Positions 11,117 through 23,025 of a DNA stretch of 64,000 nucleotides are shown piece after piece; position 1 is the stretch's first letter, and each line of letters opens with the position of its first letter. Position numbers and translations under genes: made by a program. The stretch comes from Thalassia testudinum. Its lineage: Eukaryota > Streptophyta > Magnoliopsida > Alismatales > Hydrocharitaceae. The notes under the pieces are model-generated. The model saw only the letters and a list, made by a program, of their open reading frames with translations. It did no database searches and was not told the origin of the DNA. The stretch spans positions 98,983,501-99,047,500 of the forward strand of contig JAZHRO010000014.1 of the NCBI GenBank assembly GCA_037157565.1, written 5' to 3'.

Positions 11117-12640
11117 ATGGCATAACCCGTAGAAGAAGAGAATAACCTTGAGAACCAACTTCAGCGCCTTAATGATTTATTCCAAGCCTTTGTGAATCCA
11201 CTGTAGCATCCTATGATGCGAGATCATTACAATCCCACTGTGGTGGCGATTGAACCTCGAGTCCAAATCCTGGCTAGAGGTCTTGATTCTGAGCTCAAGC
11301 CCAACATGATTCATGCTATTCCAAAGTTTCATGGGCTCAATTACGAGGATCTTTTAGCACATCAAATAGCTCAAGCATCTGGCCCAGACCTTTGGGTCTA
11401 ATGTCCAAAATCGAGATATTCTTCTAATGAAGATGTTCTCCTTCTCTCTCATGGACAATGCAGCTCACTGGTATTAGACTCAAACGCGTCCAATCAACAC
11501 ATGGGTTGAACTACAATCCGAGTTTCTGAAAAAGTTATTCCCAGCTGGTCGGACAAATGCTTTATGACACCAGATCACGCACTTCACAAAGCAACATGGA
11601 GAACCACTTCATGAGGCATGGGATCATTTGCTGGACCTCATGCAGAAGTGCCCCCATCATGGAGTTCCTAAATGGGAACAAGTCTAGCTTCTTACCAGGG
11701 ACTCCATGACGATATCCATTTATTCGTCCATGCAACTTGCGAAGGAAATATCATGGGTCAACACGAAGACACTGTATGGGAGATTATAGAGAATATGTGC
11801 AAGAACTCCATCAATAATGACTCCATGGGCTTATTCGACTAGACGAATGCCCACGCATCGACGAATCCAAGGGGAACACATGAGATGCAAGGCCTGTCCG
11901 CATTGGTCCACTTGGAATTGATGCCCATTCGTTTGGACAAGGTCTCTATCATTGAGAAGAAGGTGGATGAGCTAACTCGACATCTGCAGTGAGCCACCTC
12001 TACGCGAAACTTGCTCGCACAGTCGCCCCCTGGGAGGGAAGCTGTGCATAACATCTATCACCGATCTTCTCACGGGATGGACTCATATCCACCCCCGTCT
12101 GACTCTAGGAATGGAGGAAACTCTGACCCTACATACTCTAGTTGGGGGAACTCTAAACCCTCGTACTCTGACTTTTTTGAGGTTCCTCAGACCTGCGAGG
12201 ACCTCAACACATCCAGAATGACCCATTCTCTAATACCTATAGCCCTGGATGGCAAAATCATCCCAATTTCTTGTGGGTAAGGAACAACCAGAATTAGAGA
12301 CCACCATATCAACCATGTCCACAGGCTCCTCATCCATATCTACCGCCTCAGCCTCAGCCCAACCCCACCTATCAATCTAGGCCAACTTAGATAGATCAAT
12401 TGACTCTCATCCTTCAGACTCTAGTTGACAATCAAAAGATGAATGCGGCTAGGAAAAAATAACACAATGATGAGATAATAGAGGTTCGCAATTAACTCAC
12501 TTAGATGGCGAATTCCCGGCAACCTGGCACCCTCCCTTCGCAACCTCTGCCAAATCCAAATAACATGCCAAACTAGAGGCACGTTATGAACCTAAATCTA
12601 GGCCAAGCTCACATGATTTATTAGGCCCCTTCTGCTCCAT
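11117..12640 (+). pseudogene. gag of B, degraded
   Basis: Encodes the retroviral-type capsid polyprotein of an Athila-like element. The start ATG at 11117 is followed after two codons by TAA (D has GCACAACCC there). Recognisable pieces are VLARGLDSELKPNMIHAIPK-like text near 11270-11330, the FLKKLFPAGRTNAL region near 11525-11560, and CPHHGVPKWEQ near 11650-11680. The segment equivalent to NPGWRNHPNF lies near 12245-12270 in another frame. Many stops and frameshifts are present. The intact pattern is easier to see in D (58709-60280). Confidence 0.75.
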
Positions 12641-12818
12641 CACCTGACGGGATGGAATCTTCGACATCATACTTGGGATTTCAGTAGCAGTCACTTATTT
12701 TACCTACACCAAACCGAACCAGGCAGGACTGAATTCAATAACAACCCATAGTGGCAAAGCAACACAAGACCCACCTTACCCAAGCCACTTTCAGCCTGGT
12801 AGTACTAACCCAAGCCCT

Positions 12819-13550
12819 ATGATAGTCATCCAAGATATCCCTGTCCCATATCAAGAACCTAGACCTATTCTAGAGGAACCATCCAAGGTTCCATTTCCCA
12901 AGGCCTTGACCAAGAGAAAGAGGACAACCGAACCCATAGCACCTGAGGAGGACTTGGTCAAGCTCTTTGAACAGGTCCATATAAATATCCCCTTGATGGA
13001 TGTGATTCACCATGTATCGGGTTACGCACAATTCCTAAAAGATGTGTGTACACCTAAGCGTAAGCCACGAACCAAAAGTGGGAGCCCAATCATATTGTCA
13101 GAGCAAGCTAGGTTTATAACCTTTAGCAAACTCCCACCTAAGGCAAAAGACCCAGGTGCTCCCCTGATTTCCTGTACAATTGGTGATATCCAATTTGATA
13201 GAGCATTATTTGATCTAAGAGCCTCCATAAACCTAATACCTACATCCCTACTTGACCATTTTGAGGAATCTGAGCTTAGACCGACAGAGGTGACATTACA
13301 GTTGGCAGATCGATCTATTAAGTCACCTAAAGGAGTTCTTGAGGATGTCATTGTTAGGGTTCGGGATTTTTATTTCCCGATGGATTTCGTAGTCTTGGAT
13401 ATGGATGCTCCAGAAAATCTGAGGAACACACCAATCATACTAGGGACACCCTTTCTAGCCACTGCTAGGGCCAACATTAACTGTGAGGAGGGCCAAATTG
13501 AACTGTTGATAACCTTATTCTGGAACTTAAGCCTCTTCCCAATCATCTAA
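12819..13550 (+). pseudogene. Protease domain of B (retropepsin-like)
   Basis: An open stretch of 243 codons covering the gag-protease linker and an aspartic protease. The linker has the LTKRKRTTEP and VHINIPLMDVIHH segments typical of Athila-type proteins. The active-site region reads DLRASINLIP, where D and the family have DLGASINLIP: one G-to-A change replaces the active-site glycine, probably inactivating it. VTLQLADRSIKSPKGVLEDV and NTPIILGTPFLATARANINC mark the flap and C-terminal half. The protein would process gag-pol inside virus-like particles. RT follows in a different, broken frame. Confidence 0.82.
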
Positions 13551-13734
13551 AGTATGTCTTTTAGGGTTCCAATCAGACGTTTCCTGTGATTATCAACTCC
13601 AAAATCACACCTGATCAGGAATCCCATCTGATTACTATTCTCCAGCAACATTGAAGAGCCATTGGATCGACTCTCGATGATCTGACTGGCATCAGCCCCT
13701 CTTACTACACATACCACATCTATACTAAACAGGG

Positions 13735-14626
13735 CACACGACCTTCCCTTGAAATGCAGAGACGTATAAATCCTAATCTATAGGAGGTTGTGAAAAAGGA
13801 GATCATCAAGTGGTTAGATGCTGGAATCATCTACTCGGCCTCCGACAGTCGGTGAGTGAGTCCAATCTAGGTTGTACCTAAGAAGGCAGGACTGATCATG
13901 ATCACGACTGAAATTGGAGAAATCATGCCGACCCATGTGGCAAATTTGTAGAGAGTCCGCATTGATTACAGAAGACTCAATACCTCTACAAAGAAGGATC
14001 ATTTTACACTATCGCTTGTTGATCAGATCCTCGAGAAACTAGCAGGAAATAAATTCTTTTGCTTTTTGGATGGGTACTCCGGTTATAACCAGGTGGCAAT
14101 CCATCCTTAGGACCAAGAGAAGATCACTTTCACCTGCCCCTTCGGGATGTACGCATTCCGAAGGATGCCTTTCATTCTCTGTAATGCACCTGCTACTTTT
14201 CAACTGTGCATGCTTGCCATATTCTCAGATATGGTAGGTGATTATCTGGAAGTCTTCATGGATAACTTCTCAATGTTTGGCGAATCATTTGATGATTGCC
14301 TCTTACACTTGATCCAGATCCTTAGGTGGTGCATTGACGTGAATCTGGTTCTTTCCTAGGTATAAAGCCATTTCATGGTGCCTGAAGGAATTGTCCTGGG
14401 ACATCTCATGTCAGAAAAAGGAATCCAGGTTGATCGAGCCATGGTGAATCTGATTTCCAAACTCCCTATGCCAAGCTCAATCAAGAACATCCGATCTTTC
14501 CTGGGCCACGTCGATTTTTACCGTCGATTTATTCCTGATTTCTCAAAGATCATGTGCCCCCTGACTAATCTACTACCTAAGGATGTTCCATTTGAAATCT
14601 CCAAGGAATGCACTCAAGCATTTTAG
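13735..14626 (+). pseudogene. Reverse transcriptase of B
   Basis: RT text is readable across stops: EVVKKEIIKWLDAGIIY, RIDYRRLN, FCFLDGYSGYNQVAIHP, YAFRRMPFILCNAPATFQ, and the catalytic box as FMDNFSMF. The usual box is FMDDFS, so the second catalytic aspartate is replaced by asparagine. The thumb and connection follow (GHLMSEKGIQVDRA, FLGHVDFYRRFIPDFSKI). Several in-frame stops are present, for example TAG near 14357 and 14624. The family function is copying element RNA to DNA in the cytoplasmic particle. This copy cannot do so. Confidence 0.85.
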
Positions 14627-15060
14627 ATCCTACGTGATCGAGTCACCCAAACTCCGATCCTACAGACCCTTGATTGGTCTCAACACTTTGAGATCATGTG
14701 TGATGTATCTAATTTCACTGTAGGAGAGGTACTTGGGCAGAAAATTGACGGAAAACCCGTGGTCATCTACTACTCTAGCAAGACACCTAACGAGGCTCAA
14801 CGTAACTACACAATTACTGAGAAAGAGTTGCTAGCCGTAGTATTTGCCCTAGAAAAATTCAGATCGTATCTTTTAGTCTCCCATGTTATCATTTACTCTG
14901 ATTACATAGCTGTGAGGCATCTCCTTCCGAAGAAGGATGCAAAACCTTGATTAATCTACTGGATCTTGTTATTGCAAGAGTTTGACCTTGAGATTCGCGA
15001 TAAGGAGGGAAAACAGAACGTGGTAGCTGATCACTTGTCCCGCCTTCCTTCTAACATTAT
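14627..15060 (+). pseudogene. RNase H domain of B
   Basis: The RNase H fold is marked by CDVSNFTVGEVLGQ (first catalytic aspartate in CDVS), [37 protein letters not shown] (catalytic glutamate in KELLA) and YSDYIAVRHLL (aspartate in YSD). It ends with NVVADHLSRLP, the usual Ty3/gypsy junction into integrase. One TGA interrupts at about 14948. The role is removal of RNA from the RNA-DNA hybrid. Confidence 0.85.
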
Positions 15061-16440
15061 CGACCCTTCCAGACCCATTATGGAACATTTTCCTGATGAG
15101 CATCTTCTGACTATTAGTACAGGGCTTCCACGGTTTGCTGATCTAGTAAACTACCTGACATCACATCAGATCCCATCCGATTGGCCGAAGGCCAAGAAGG
15201 ACAAATTACTTTCTGATGCCAAGTACTACTTTTGGGAAGACCCGTATCTTTTCTACATTGGTGCTGATCAAATCATTCGAGGATGTGTCCCGAAAGCGAA
15301 AATTCAGGACATCTTGTCCTTTTGCCATGACTAGGCATGCAGTGGACACTTCTCTGGTCATAAGACCGTAGCTAAAGTCCTCCAATGCGGCTTCTATTGG
15401 CCCACAATTTTCAAAGACGCATACAATCACTGTAAGGCATCACTCATTGTCAGACATTAGGCAACATAAGCCACCGTGATATGATGCCCCTATAGCTGAT
15501 TCTTGTATGTGAAATCTTCGACGTCTGGGGATCGATTTTATGGGACCCTTTCCTATTTCAGACGGCTTCGAGTACATTCTACTTGCTATTGACTACGTGT
15601 CCAAATCAATCGAAGCCATTCCAACCTGAACCAATGATCATAAGGTGGTTATCAAATTCATTCATCAGAACATCTTTTCTCGGTTTAGGATACCACGTGT
15701 TATAATCTCTGATGGAGGGACCCATTTCACTAATGCTCAGTTTAGGTCACTGCTGACCAAATACGAGGTGTCACACTGAATCTCTACTCCTTATCACCCC
15801 CAAACTAACGGTCTAGCTGAGCTATCAAATCGGGAGATCAAGAAAATCCTCCAAGTTACTGTTCGACCTGACAGGAAAGACTAGTCATCCTGACTTCTGG
15901 AAGCTTTGTTGGCTTATAGGATCGCCCACAAAACCCAATTAGGTAGGTCACCTTTCAGATTGGTGTACGGGAAGGCATGTTACCACCCCGTCGAATTGGA
16001 GCACAAAGCCTATTGGGCAGTACGAAACTACAATCTAGATCTTTCTAAGGCAGGAACCTACTGAAAGCTTCAAATGAGCGAGATCAATGAATTATGTCAC
16101 GACGCATATGAGAACTCACAAATTTACAAAGAGCGAGTTAAAGCCTTTCACGACAAGCATATATCCAGAAAGATCTTTTACCCTGGTCAAAAATCCTACT
16201 CTTTGATGCCAAGCTCAAACTGTTCCTAGGAAAACTAAGATCAAAATGGATCTGACCTTACCTCGTCCGACGAATCTTTGGAAATGTAGCTATCGAAATT
16301 AGTCAACTCAGCCACGATTTAGAACCTTTTGTCATCAATGGTTAGAGACTCAAATCGTTCATTGAACTTACTGATACAAATTTGGCTGAGACATCTTTTA
16401 CCCTCCATTCTCCCTGAGCTCATTGCACCCAGCCGATGGC
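15061..16440 (+). pseudogene. Integrase of B
   Basis: After a linker, the HHCC zinc finger is visible (GHFSGHKTVAKVLQ then HCKA near 15335-15450). The core domain follows with IPRVIISDGGTHFTNAQF (second catalytic aspartate) and [10 protein letters not shown]...[10 protein letters not shown] (catalytic glutamate), then SPFRLVYGKACYHPVELEHKAYWA. A frameshift and several stops lie between the first catalytic region and VDYVSK-like text near 15590. No chromodomain is seen before the pol end. The family role is insertion of the cDNA in the nucleus. Confidence 0.84.
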
Positions 16441-18063
16441 GTAAAACTCAGTGCTTAACGGGAGGCAACCCATCATTTTGAAAAACTCGAAACCTTTCTT
16501 GACACATCCTATGCTGAACTCATATTGCACTTTAGGGTTCATCCATTAGAACAGCCGACTCCCCCTCTAGTATATGTACCTGAGCTTGAAATCATCCGCA
16601 ACAGTCATCTTGACCCATTCACCCACCCAAAACCTATTCTAATGAATGATCTAAGCTAAGCTTGAACCCACCTAATTTACAAGGGGAACATTGCAAATCG
16701 TAGGCATGGGGGGTATGAAAGTGAAAAATGCCCTGAAAATCATCTCACAAGAAAAGGTTTCATCAAAAAAATCACATATCCCAAAAATACCAAAAAAATG
16801 AAAAATATTCTTGAAAAGGAACAAATAAATGAGAGGAGAGAAAATTTTGAGGGCCTATCAATTTCGAGGAGAAAAAGGGGAGAAGTTAAAAATGCCAAAA
16901 GGAGCACAAGTTGAAAATAAAAGAAAAGAAATAGTCATTAGTAAGAAATTAAGGAATTGACTTAGTTCTAGACCATATCAAAAGAAAAAAATGAAAGGCA
17001 GAAAGTGCGAATGAAATAAAGAAGATATTAGTAGGAACGCTGATTTTAGGCCTTTTGGGCTATGATCATAGTCTTAAAATTTCAAGTACCCGCTAAGATC
17101 CAGATAGTCCTCAAGAGGTTGTGGAAAATGTGAAGCTTAAGTGTTAGGTCTAAGGTTTAGGGAGTATTCGGCATTGTTAACTGACCTCTGGTTTGCGGGA
17201 CTCGGTAACCTAAGCACCCCAATCCACACACAATCTGGTTTAGTGCACTTAAATATCAAAATCACGCAAATATGTTTAAGTTGTTCTGAAAAAGTCACCT
17301 AGATTAGGAGCGGCCAATCAACACAAGTTGATTTGGATGAGTTCCCAGTGTAGAGAGGCGTAAAATTCTACTCGAAGATTCACAATAACATATCATCTCC
17401 TTGGTGCTTGTCTCCTAGGATATTTACATATCCTACCAAGGGAATGTAAGCACCCTATGATGGCTCAGAAGCCGTGGGCGACATTATCCCACAATGTCGA
17501 TTGCCAAGGTTTGGATTTAGCTATAGAACGTCATGGGCTAGATTATCTCAAAATCTCAGAAGCCAGGGTTCTGGGGTTGCCTTGGGCAGTGCTATCCCGT
17601 AGCATCGATTACCAGGGACCCTTTGAGGATTGATGATGGGGACTGGGAATCTGATACAAACCTTGTTGTGAAGCCAATCTGAAGCTGAAAATAAAAAGAA
17701 AAGAGAGAGAAAACATTCCAACAAGAAAATTCCTCTGTCTCTCTTTGACAAAAATGCACTGCAAACTAAACCGAGTCTAAAACATGTTACAAGCACGAGT
17801 GCTTTAACCGTGGAGTTCAACGAACCATAGGATAGTTCATGTGGGTCTTAAAAACCTTTGTAGCAGACTGAGGCTAGAGCTGGTCAAGTCTGGATCTTGG
17901 TTAGTACTTGCAAACCTCTAGGCCTACTATCAGCATTCTAACCTAATCTACAGAAGAAAGCACACATGACAGTTTTGAGCATCAAAAAGATTACATGGTC
18001 TAGAATCAAAGTTAAAAGCTTAAAATTTTGCTAAGGGACTAGAAAAAGCTGGGCATGGGGGTA
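16441..18063 (+). other. B 3' UTR with pol-end motif and two polypurine tracts
   Basis: Begins with GTGCTTAACGGGAGGCAACC (about 16450-16470). A first purine tract, AGGCATGGGGGGTATG, is near 16700. A second, GCTGGGCATGGGGGTA, ends at 18063 against the LTR. Between them, related modules around 17465-17610 contain short dyads (for example CATTATCCCACAATG). The layout matches E1 2503-4135 on the other strand. Confidence 0.75.
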
Positions 18064-19186
18064 TGATGGGAACACCATCATGAGCCCTAACTTAGTCATT
18101 TTGACCTAATGTAGAAAATAAATGCTCTTACTTAACCAACTAAAGGTCATAATTCACTACATAACCTTTCTAAGAGAAACACAAGAAACTAGGGGTAAAA
18201 CTATAATTTTACCAATGCAGTACAACCATGGGTTTTCTCACGGGTTAAACAAAGGTCAAATGGTCTTAATAAGGTAATAAGTGGGTTGGATTTGACAGAA
18301 AAGGGTTTGTGTGTGTTTTGTGAATTAAATGACTTTTGAAACCCTTAAAATAGACCTACTTGATAAATCAAGGTTTTGATCAGGATAAAATTCACTTAAA
18401 CCCTCTAAAAATTATACAAAAATATTATATAGGGTTTAGTACCTTCAATTTGGCCATTAGAACCCATCTTGACCTAGAATGGGGTCCAAGACAGATATTT
18501 GCCCTAAATTGGATTTTTGCATAAATTTCCCAGTCAAACGTGGTCAAACCCAAAATCCAACTTCATTTGATTCCTTATGTCCAAATTAGGTTTGTACCAA
18601 AATTTTGACCCAAGATGAGTTTTCCTTGACCTAGTTTGCAAAAAGGTCCAGTCGGATTATAATTCTACCCTTAACTTTCAAAAACCCTTGCTAACAGCCC
18701 CCTAGCTTTCTCGTCGTCTTCAGAAGTAGGTCCCTCCATTATTATCGCGAAGGAAACCTACTTTGACAACCTTTAACTTCGAAGTTCTCCATGATTTCCT
18801 GGAGGATCTCTTCCAAAATTGGAAGGAAGATCCTTTGAGGAATTCCCGTCAGTATGAACCCATATTTGAGATCTAATTCCCTCCCAATCTCTCATGCGAA
18901 TGTATGAGAGATATGGATATCTCAATAGATTCCACCGCCGATGACTTTTCAAGCTTGGGAAGCTAACCGACCTTCAGAGCTCTATTTAAAGGAGCCCAGA
19001 ACTCCAGACCTCTACACGCTCGATTTCAGTTGCGAATACCTCAAATTCCTCTTTTCCCCTCACAGCCGTAGGCTCCTCGACGTCTGGCAACCTTCCCTAC
19101 TCCTCCTCATCATCCGATCACCATACCTGCGATGGATCCAACTTCTCTGACTTCGTCTGCGTCTCGCCGTACCAACAGGTGCTTCT
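18064..19186 (+). repeat. 3' LTR of B, first 1.1 kb
   Basis: Starts TGATGGGAACACCATCATGA and matches the start of D's LTR (50991). A TATA-like CTATTTAAAGG is near 18980, in the same context as in D (near 51926). It is cut at 19187 by E2; the rest of the LTR is not found in the window. Confidence 0.88.
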
Positions 19187-22107
19187 TGATTGCACCGCAA
19201 AAATACACTTGCAATTGTGTCGTCTTGTGCTATTTCCTTGCATTACCAGTGCATATTAGGTTTCCATAGTCGCATTGTAAAAATACACGCATGCATGCAT
19301 TTAATTGAGAGGGGAGGAGAATGAAATAAGTGGCCTTGCAATTAACACTTTTCCTCAAGTGCATCTTTGCAAAATCCACCATCTTTTTATTTTTTTCCAC
19401 ATGATTTTGAAATGCTTCCTGCGGTTGCATGGATTGACTTCTTCCTCCTCGCGCCACGCTCTCCATCACCTCTTCCTGCTCAGCCATTCCCTGCTCACAG
19501 CTCTCCCTGCCAGCCACAGTAGCCACTCCCTGCACCCGCATGCATGCCATGTGCAGCCATGCCTTCTTCGTCTATAAAACAGGGCATCTTCTTCTTCTTC
19601 AAATAGCCTGGTCCTCCACGAAAAAACCCAGCAACTTCTCCTTCCAGGTCACAGTCCCCTCTCCCTCCATACGCCGGCCCTCCTCCTCTGAGGAGACACC
19701 AGACAGATAGGAGCACCTCAAGGTGGTGCACAACCACCACCGTAAGTCCACCACCGCCCAGCTCATCAAAGAGCCGGTGGGCGTGGTGGCTCTTTTCTTG
19801 GTTCACCGTTTGAAGCACCTTCAGCCACTGGAGCAAAGCTTCAAGCTGTGAAGCTCAACCGGCCACCGCACACCTTACAGCAGCTGGCCAAGCCCCACAG
19901 CAGCAGCAGCAAGGCGGCAACAGGCTGCCCTCGCTTCCATGCAAGCCTGCAAGTCGCCCTTACCTTTCCGCATGCACCTGCAGGTGCCCTCGCCTCCCGC
20001 TAGTTCGCACTTCATTCGCCTTCCGCCCGCAGCCAGCCACCGCACGCCACTACAGCTGCTGACCAAGCCTCACCGCACACCCCAGCAGCACCTGCGAGGC
20101 TCCACGCGTGCCTGCAGGCGCCCTTGCCACCCTCTCCCCACGCTGTATCGCGAACTTCTCCATGCCTGCAACCGGCCGACGCAACCCTTCATCGCGCGGG
20201 CCAACCTGCGCGTGCCAGCCGCAAGCCACCCGCACTCATAGCACTTGCAGCAGGTGGTTGCGCGGGTCACCCGGCCACTATAGCCACTGTTCACGCGTTT
20301 CTGCGGAACACTGTGGCTACAGTGGGATGACTGGTGAGTTTCTCACTTAACCAGTCACCCGACACACCGCTACCGGCCATAGCCCTTGCGCGCGTCTTGG
20401 CCTGTGTCGCCCGCACCAGCCCGCGTACGTCTGCGTGCACCTGCCTCTCCCAGCACCTGCCTTTGCTCGCCCCACTCGCCCCCGTCACTCGCTTCCTTCA
20501 CCCGCATACGCCTCTCCGCGCAGCGCTGTGTGCTGTGGCCCCTCCTCTCTACGCCACTCCCTCCAGCTCACATCCTCTACGTGCATACGTTCCTGCACGG
20601 GGGTGGAAACCTTCAGATGACACTCCATGGCCTCAGACGGGTTAAACGCCCTTTCCTTCCTCTGCAGGCACTCTCGCTCTCTCTCTCACCGCACACTCTC
20701 CCTCTCTCTCTGCAAATACACATACGCACACACACTCACACTTTCATACACGCACACACACACCTATAAACTATTATATACTTATAAATATATACATATA
20801 TATATATTTATATCTATATATATTTAAATACATATATACATATATAAATATATATTTGTATTTATACATATAGTAGTACCTATATACTTATGTATCAGTA
20901 TACATACAAATATATATATATATATATATACTTATATATATACATATATATATATTTACATATATACATATACTTATATACATATACATATATATATATA
21001 TACTTATTTCTATATATATAGTAGTATTTATATAACTAGGTATTAGTATACATATATATAAATACATATATCTATATACTTATATATAAATATATATACA
21101 TATATACTTACATATATACATATACTTACATAAATATACATATATATATATATATACATATATTTATATACATATATATATATACATATATATATACATA
21201 TACATCTCTATAGTATTATATACATACATACATACATATATATATATACATCTATACATATATCTATCTATACATATACGTATATATATATATATTTACA
21301 TACCTATATATTTATACATATGTATATACATATATAACTACATATATATATACCTATATATTTATAACCATATATATATATACATATAGATATATTTACA
21401 TATATACATATATATATTTTCACATTACTTACCATACGTGGTATCGTGGGAATATCTGCACCAGTTCCTGATATTCCCCGATACATGTGTACAAAAAGCA
21501 TGTTCGCATTCATCTTCCACCATCCATCCTACACCTTACACGCGGCACTTCGTCCTGTTGGTTGCGTCTTTCTAGACGACGACCGACTCGATACCGTGCT
21601 ACACTCCATCTCCACCTCCACCCCGACCCCTTTATACATATATAATGAATACCTATATATATATACTATATTTACTTTATTTTTGCTTCTCCTTCATGCC
21701 CATAAAAAGATAAAAAAAATATATATATAAAAGAGAAAAGATAATCTTTGACTTGCAGGTACCCCGTCTTGTGAATAGCAAGACCTATTTTGGCTTAAAG
21801 CCAAGAACCCAATTTTGAGGGTGTGCCTCAAGGACAAAGATTACCAGAAAAAAATCTAAATAGAAAAACACCAAAAACACAATAAACGAACGGAAGAGAT
21901 TCGTTGTAGGAAAGGTGTAGAAACTTGACTCGTAACCCCACTTCCCTGAGTTCGACCCTGAGCCTAAAAGTGACCAAGATAAAATCAAGTAAGCCAGGTT
22001 AAAAAATTTTTTTTAAAGAGATGGTTAGGTCTGATTTAGGTTAACCACTATACACACTTCAATGATAAAATCACCATATTAACAAGCTATCCGGGTCCGA
22101 CACCGCA
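19187..22107 (+). repeat. 5' LTR of E2 (about 2.9 kb)
   Basis: Starts TGATTGCACCGCAAAAATAC, the same as at 27448. A TATA box (CTATAAAAC, about 19573) is followed by GC-rich, CAGC-rich sequence (19870-20600), a CT/CA-rich stretch, a long TA-rich tract (20765-21425), and a U5 with GAGTTCGACCCTGAG near 21950. The 3' end is placed at the CA 7 bp before the primer site; it could be a few bases off. Confidence 0.85.
20765..21425 (+). repeat. TA-rich low-complexity tract
   Basis: About 660 bp of imperfect TATATA and TATACATA repeats with occasional GTAGTA. It lies inside E2's 5' LTR. The equivalent part of the 3' LTR is missing because of the truncation at 28522. Open frames here are repeat artefacts. 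Confidence 0.9.
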
Positions 22108-22114
22108 CCTTTTC

Positions 22115-22132
22115 TGGCGCCATTGCCGGGGA
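22115..22132 (+). promoter_or_regulatory. Primer-binding site of E2
   Basis: TGGCGCCATTGCCGGGGA, one base different from the common Athila-type TGGCGCCGTTGCCGGGGA. The CpGs are retained. Confidence 0.88.
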
Positions 22133-23025
22133 AGTACACCTGCAAGTAAGTTTCTATTCCATTCCATTCATTTTTCTCTTCTCTCTTCACGGGTGTTTTT
22201 GTTTTTTGCTGTGCAGGTGAACCTGTTGCAAGGAGAAGACAGGCAGACGAAGTCGGAGATGTAGGCAGACCCAAGGTGGGAACGAGAGCGTGAAGACGCC
22301 AACACCGCATTGGAGCTTCACACATGTTGTCGAACAAGTAGGCTTTCTTTTCTTAGCAACCTAGGTTAACTTGTAACCTTAAAGATTAAAAAAAAAAAAA
22401 CTATAAACTAAAAAACTAGAAAAACTTCTTGGGATCTCTTGGGGCAAGTAGATTAAAGTTCACTTGTATGATTGATTTCCCTTACTCCCACCGCCCCGGG
22501 ATTTCCCGCCCTACTTCGCATAGCGAAAATCCAAGAATCTTGATTCTTGAATTTTTCGCCGTGCGAAGTATTCTTTGAGGCAAATAAAAAGATTGATTGC
22601 CACCCCTCTTTGCCTCATTTACCTGCAATTCGGGGTCACCTTTTTGTTGGGGAGACTTGGAATTGAGTTGATTCCAACCCCACCATGACTTTTCAACTTG
22701 CCTAAGATTCGATCCCGAATATTTCAACACCAACAATTTGAGTTTCTTTATCAGTTGATTGAGCCTTGTGTGTGGAAATCTTTTTGGTGATTGGGAGCAC
22801 TTGAATTGTAGTGCTTTGGTTCCTTTTCACACTAATATAAAACTGATTTGTGCATCCACTGTTGTAACACGGTGGCCCGTAGGTAACTTAGATCTTTAGG
22901 CCTAAGGGCACAATGTTGAGGTTAGGAATTTAATTGAATTGATTTGTCATCAACTGTACCTTTGCGGCGTAATTTCTCTCATCTCTTTTCCCTTCTCATC
23001 TCCCCAATTCTTCCTGCGGTAGTGC
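22133..23025 (+). other. E2 leader, non-coding
   Basis: About 890 bp between primer site and gag start. A poly-A run lies at about 22389-22400. I see no clear similarity to the B/D/E1 leader block. Confidence 0.5.

Larger units (their letters stand above)
10029..19186 (+). mobile_element. B: autonomous-type Athila-like element, decayed
   Basis: Order is leader, gag, protease, RT, RNase H, integrase, 3' UTR, 3' LTR. Its 5' LTR and primer site are absent, because the sequence starts at GGAGCAACGGGCAATTT exactly where E1 ends. The missing part should lie left of the window. Its 3' LTR is interrupted at 19187 by E2. Every domain carries several stops, so it is inactive. LTR and leader are shared with E1 and D. 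Confidence 0.88.

Noticed and set aside
20108..20769. Several overlapping open frames on both strands
   Set aside because: GC-rich U3 sequence of the E2 LTR is open in many frames; the copy at 28100-28520 does not preserve any of them.
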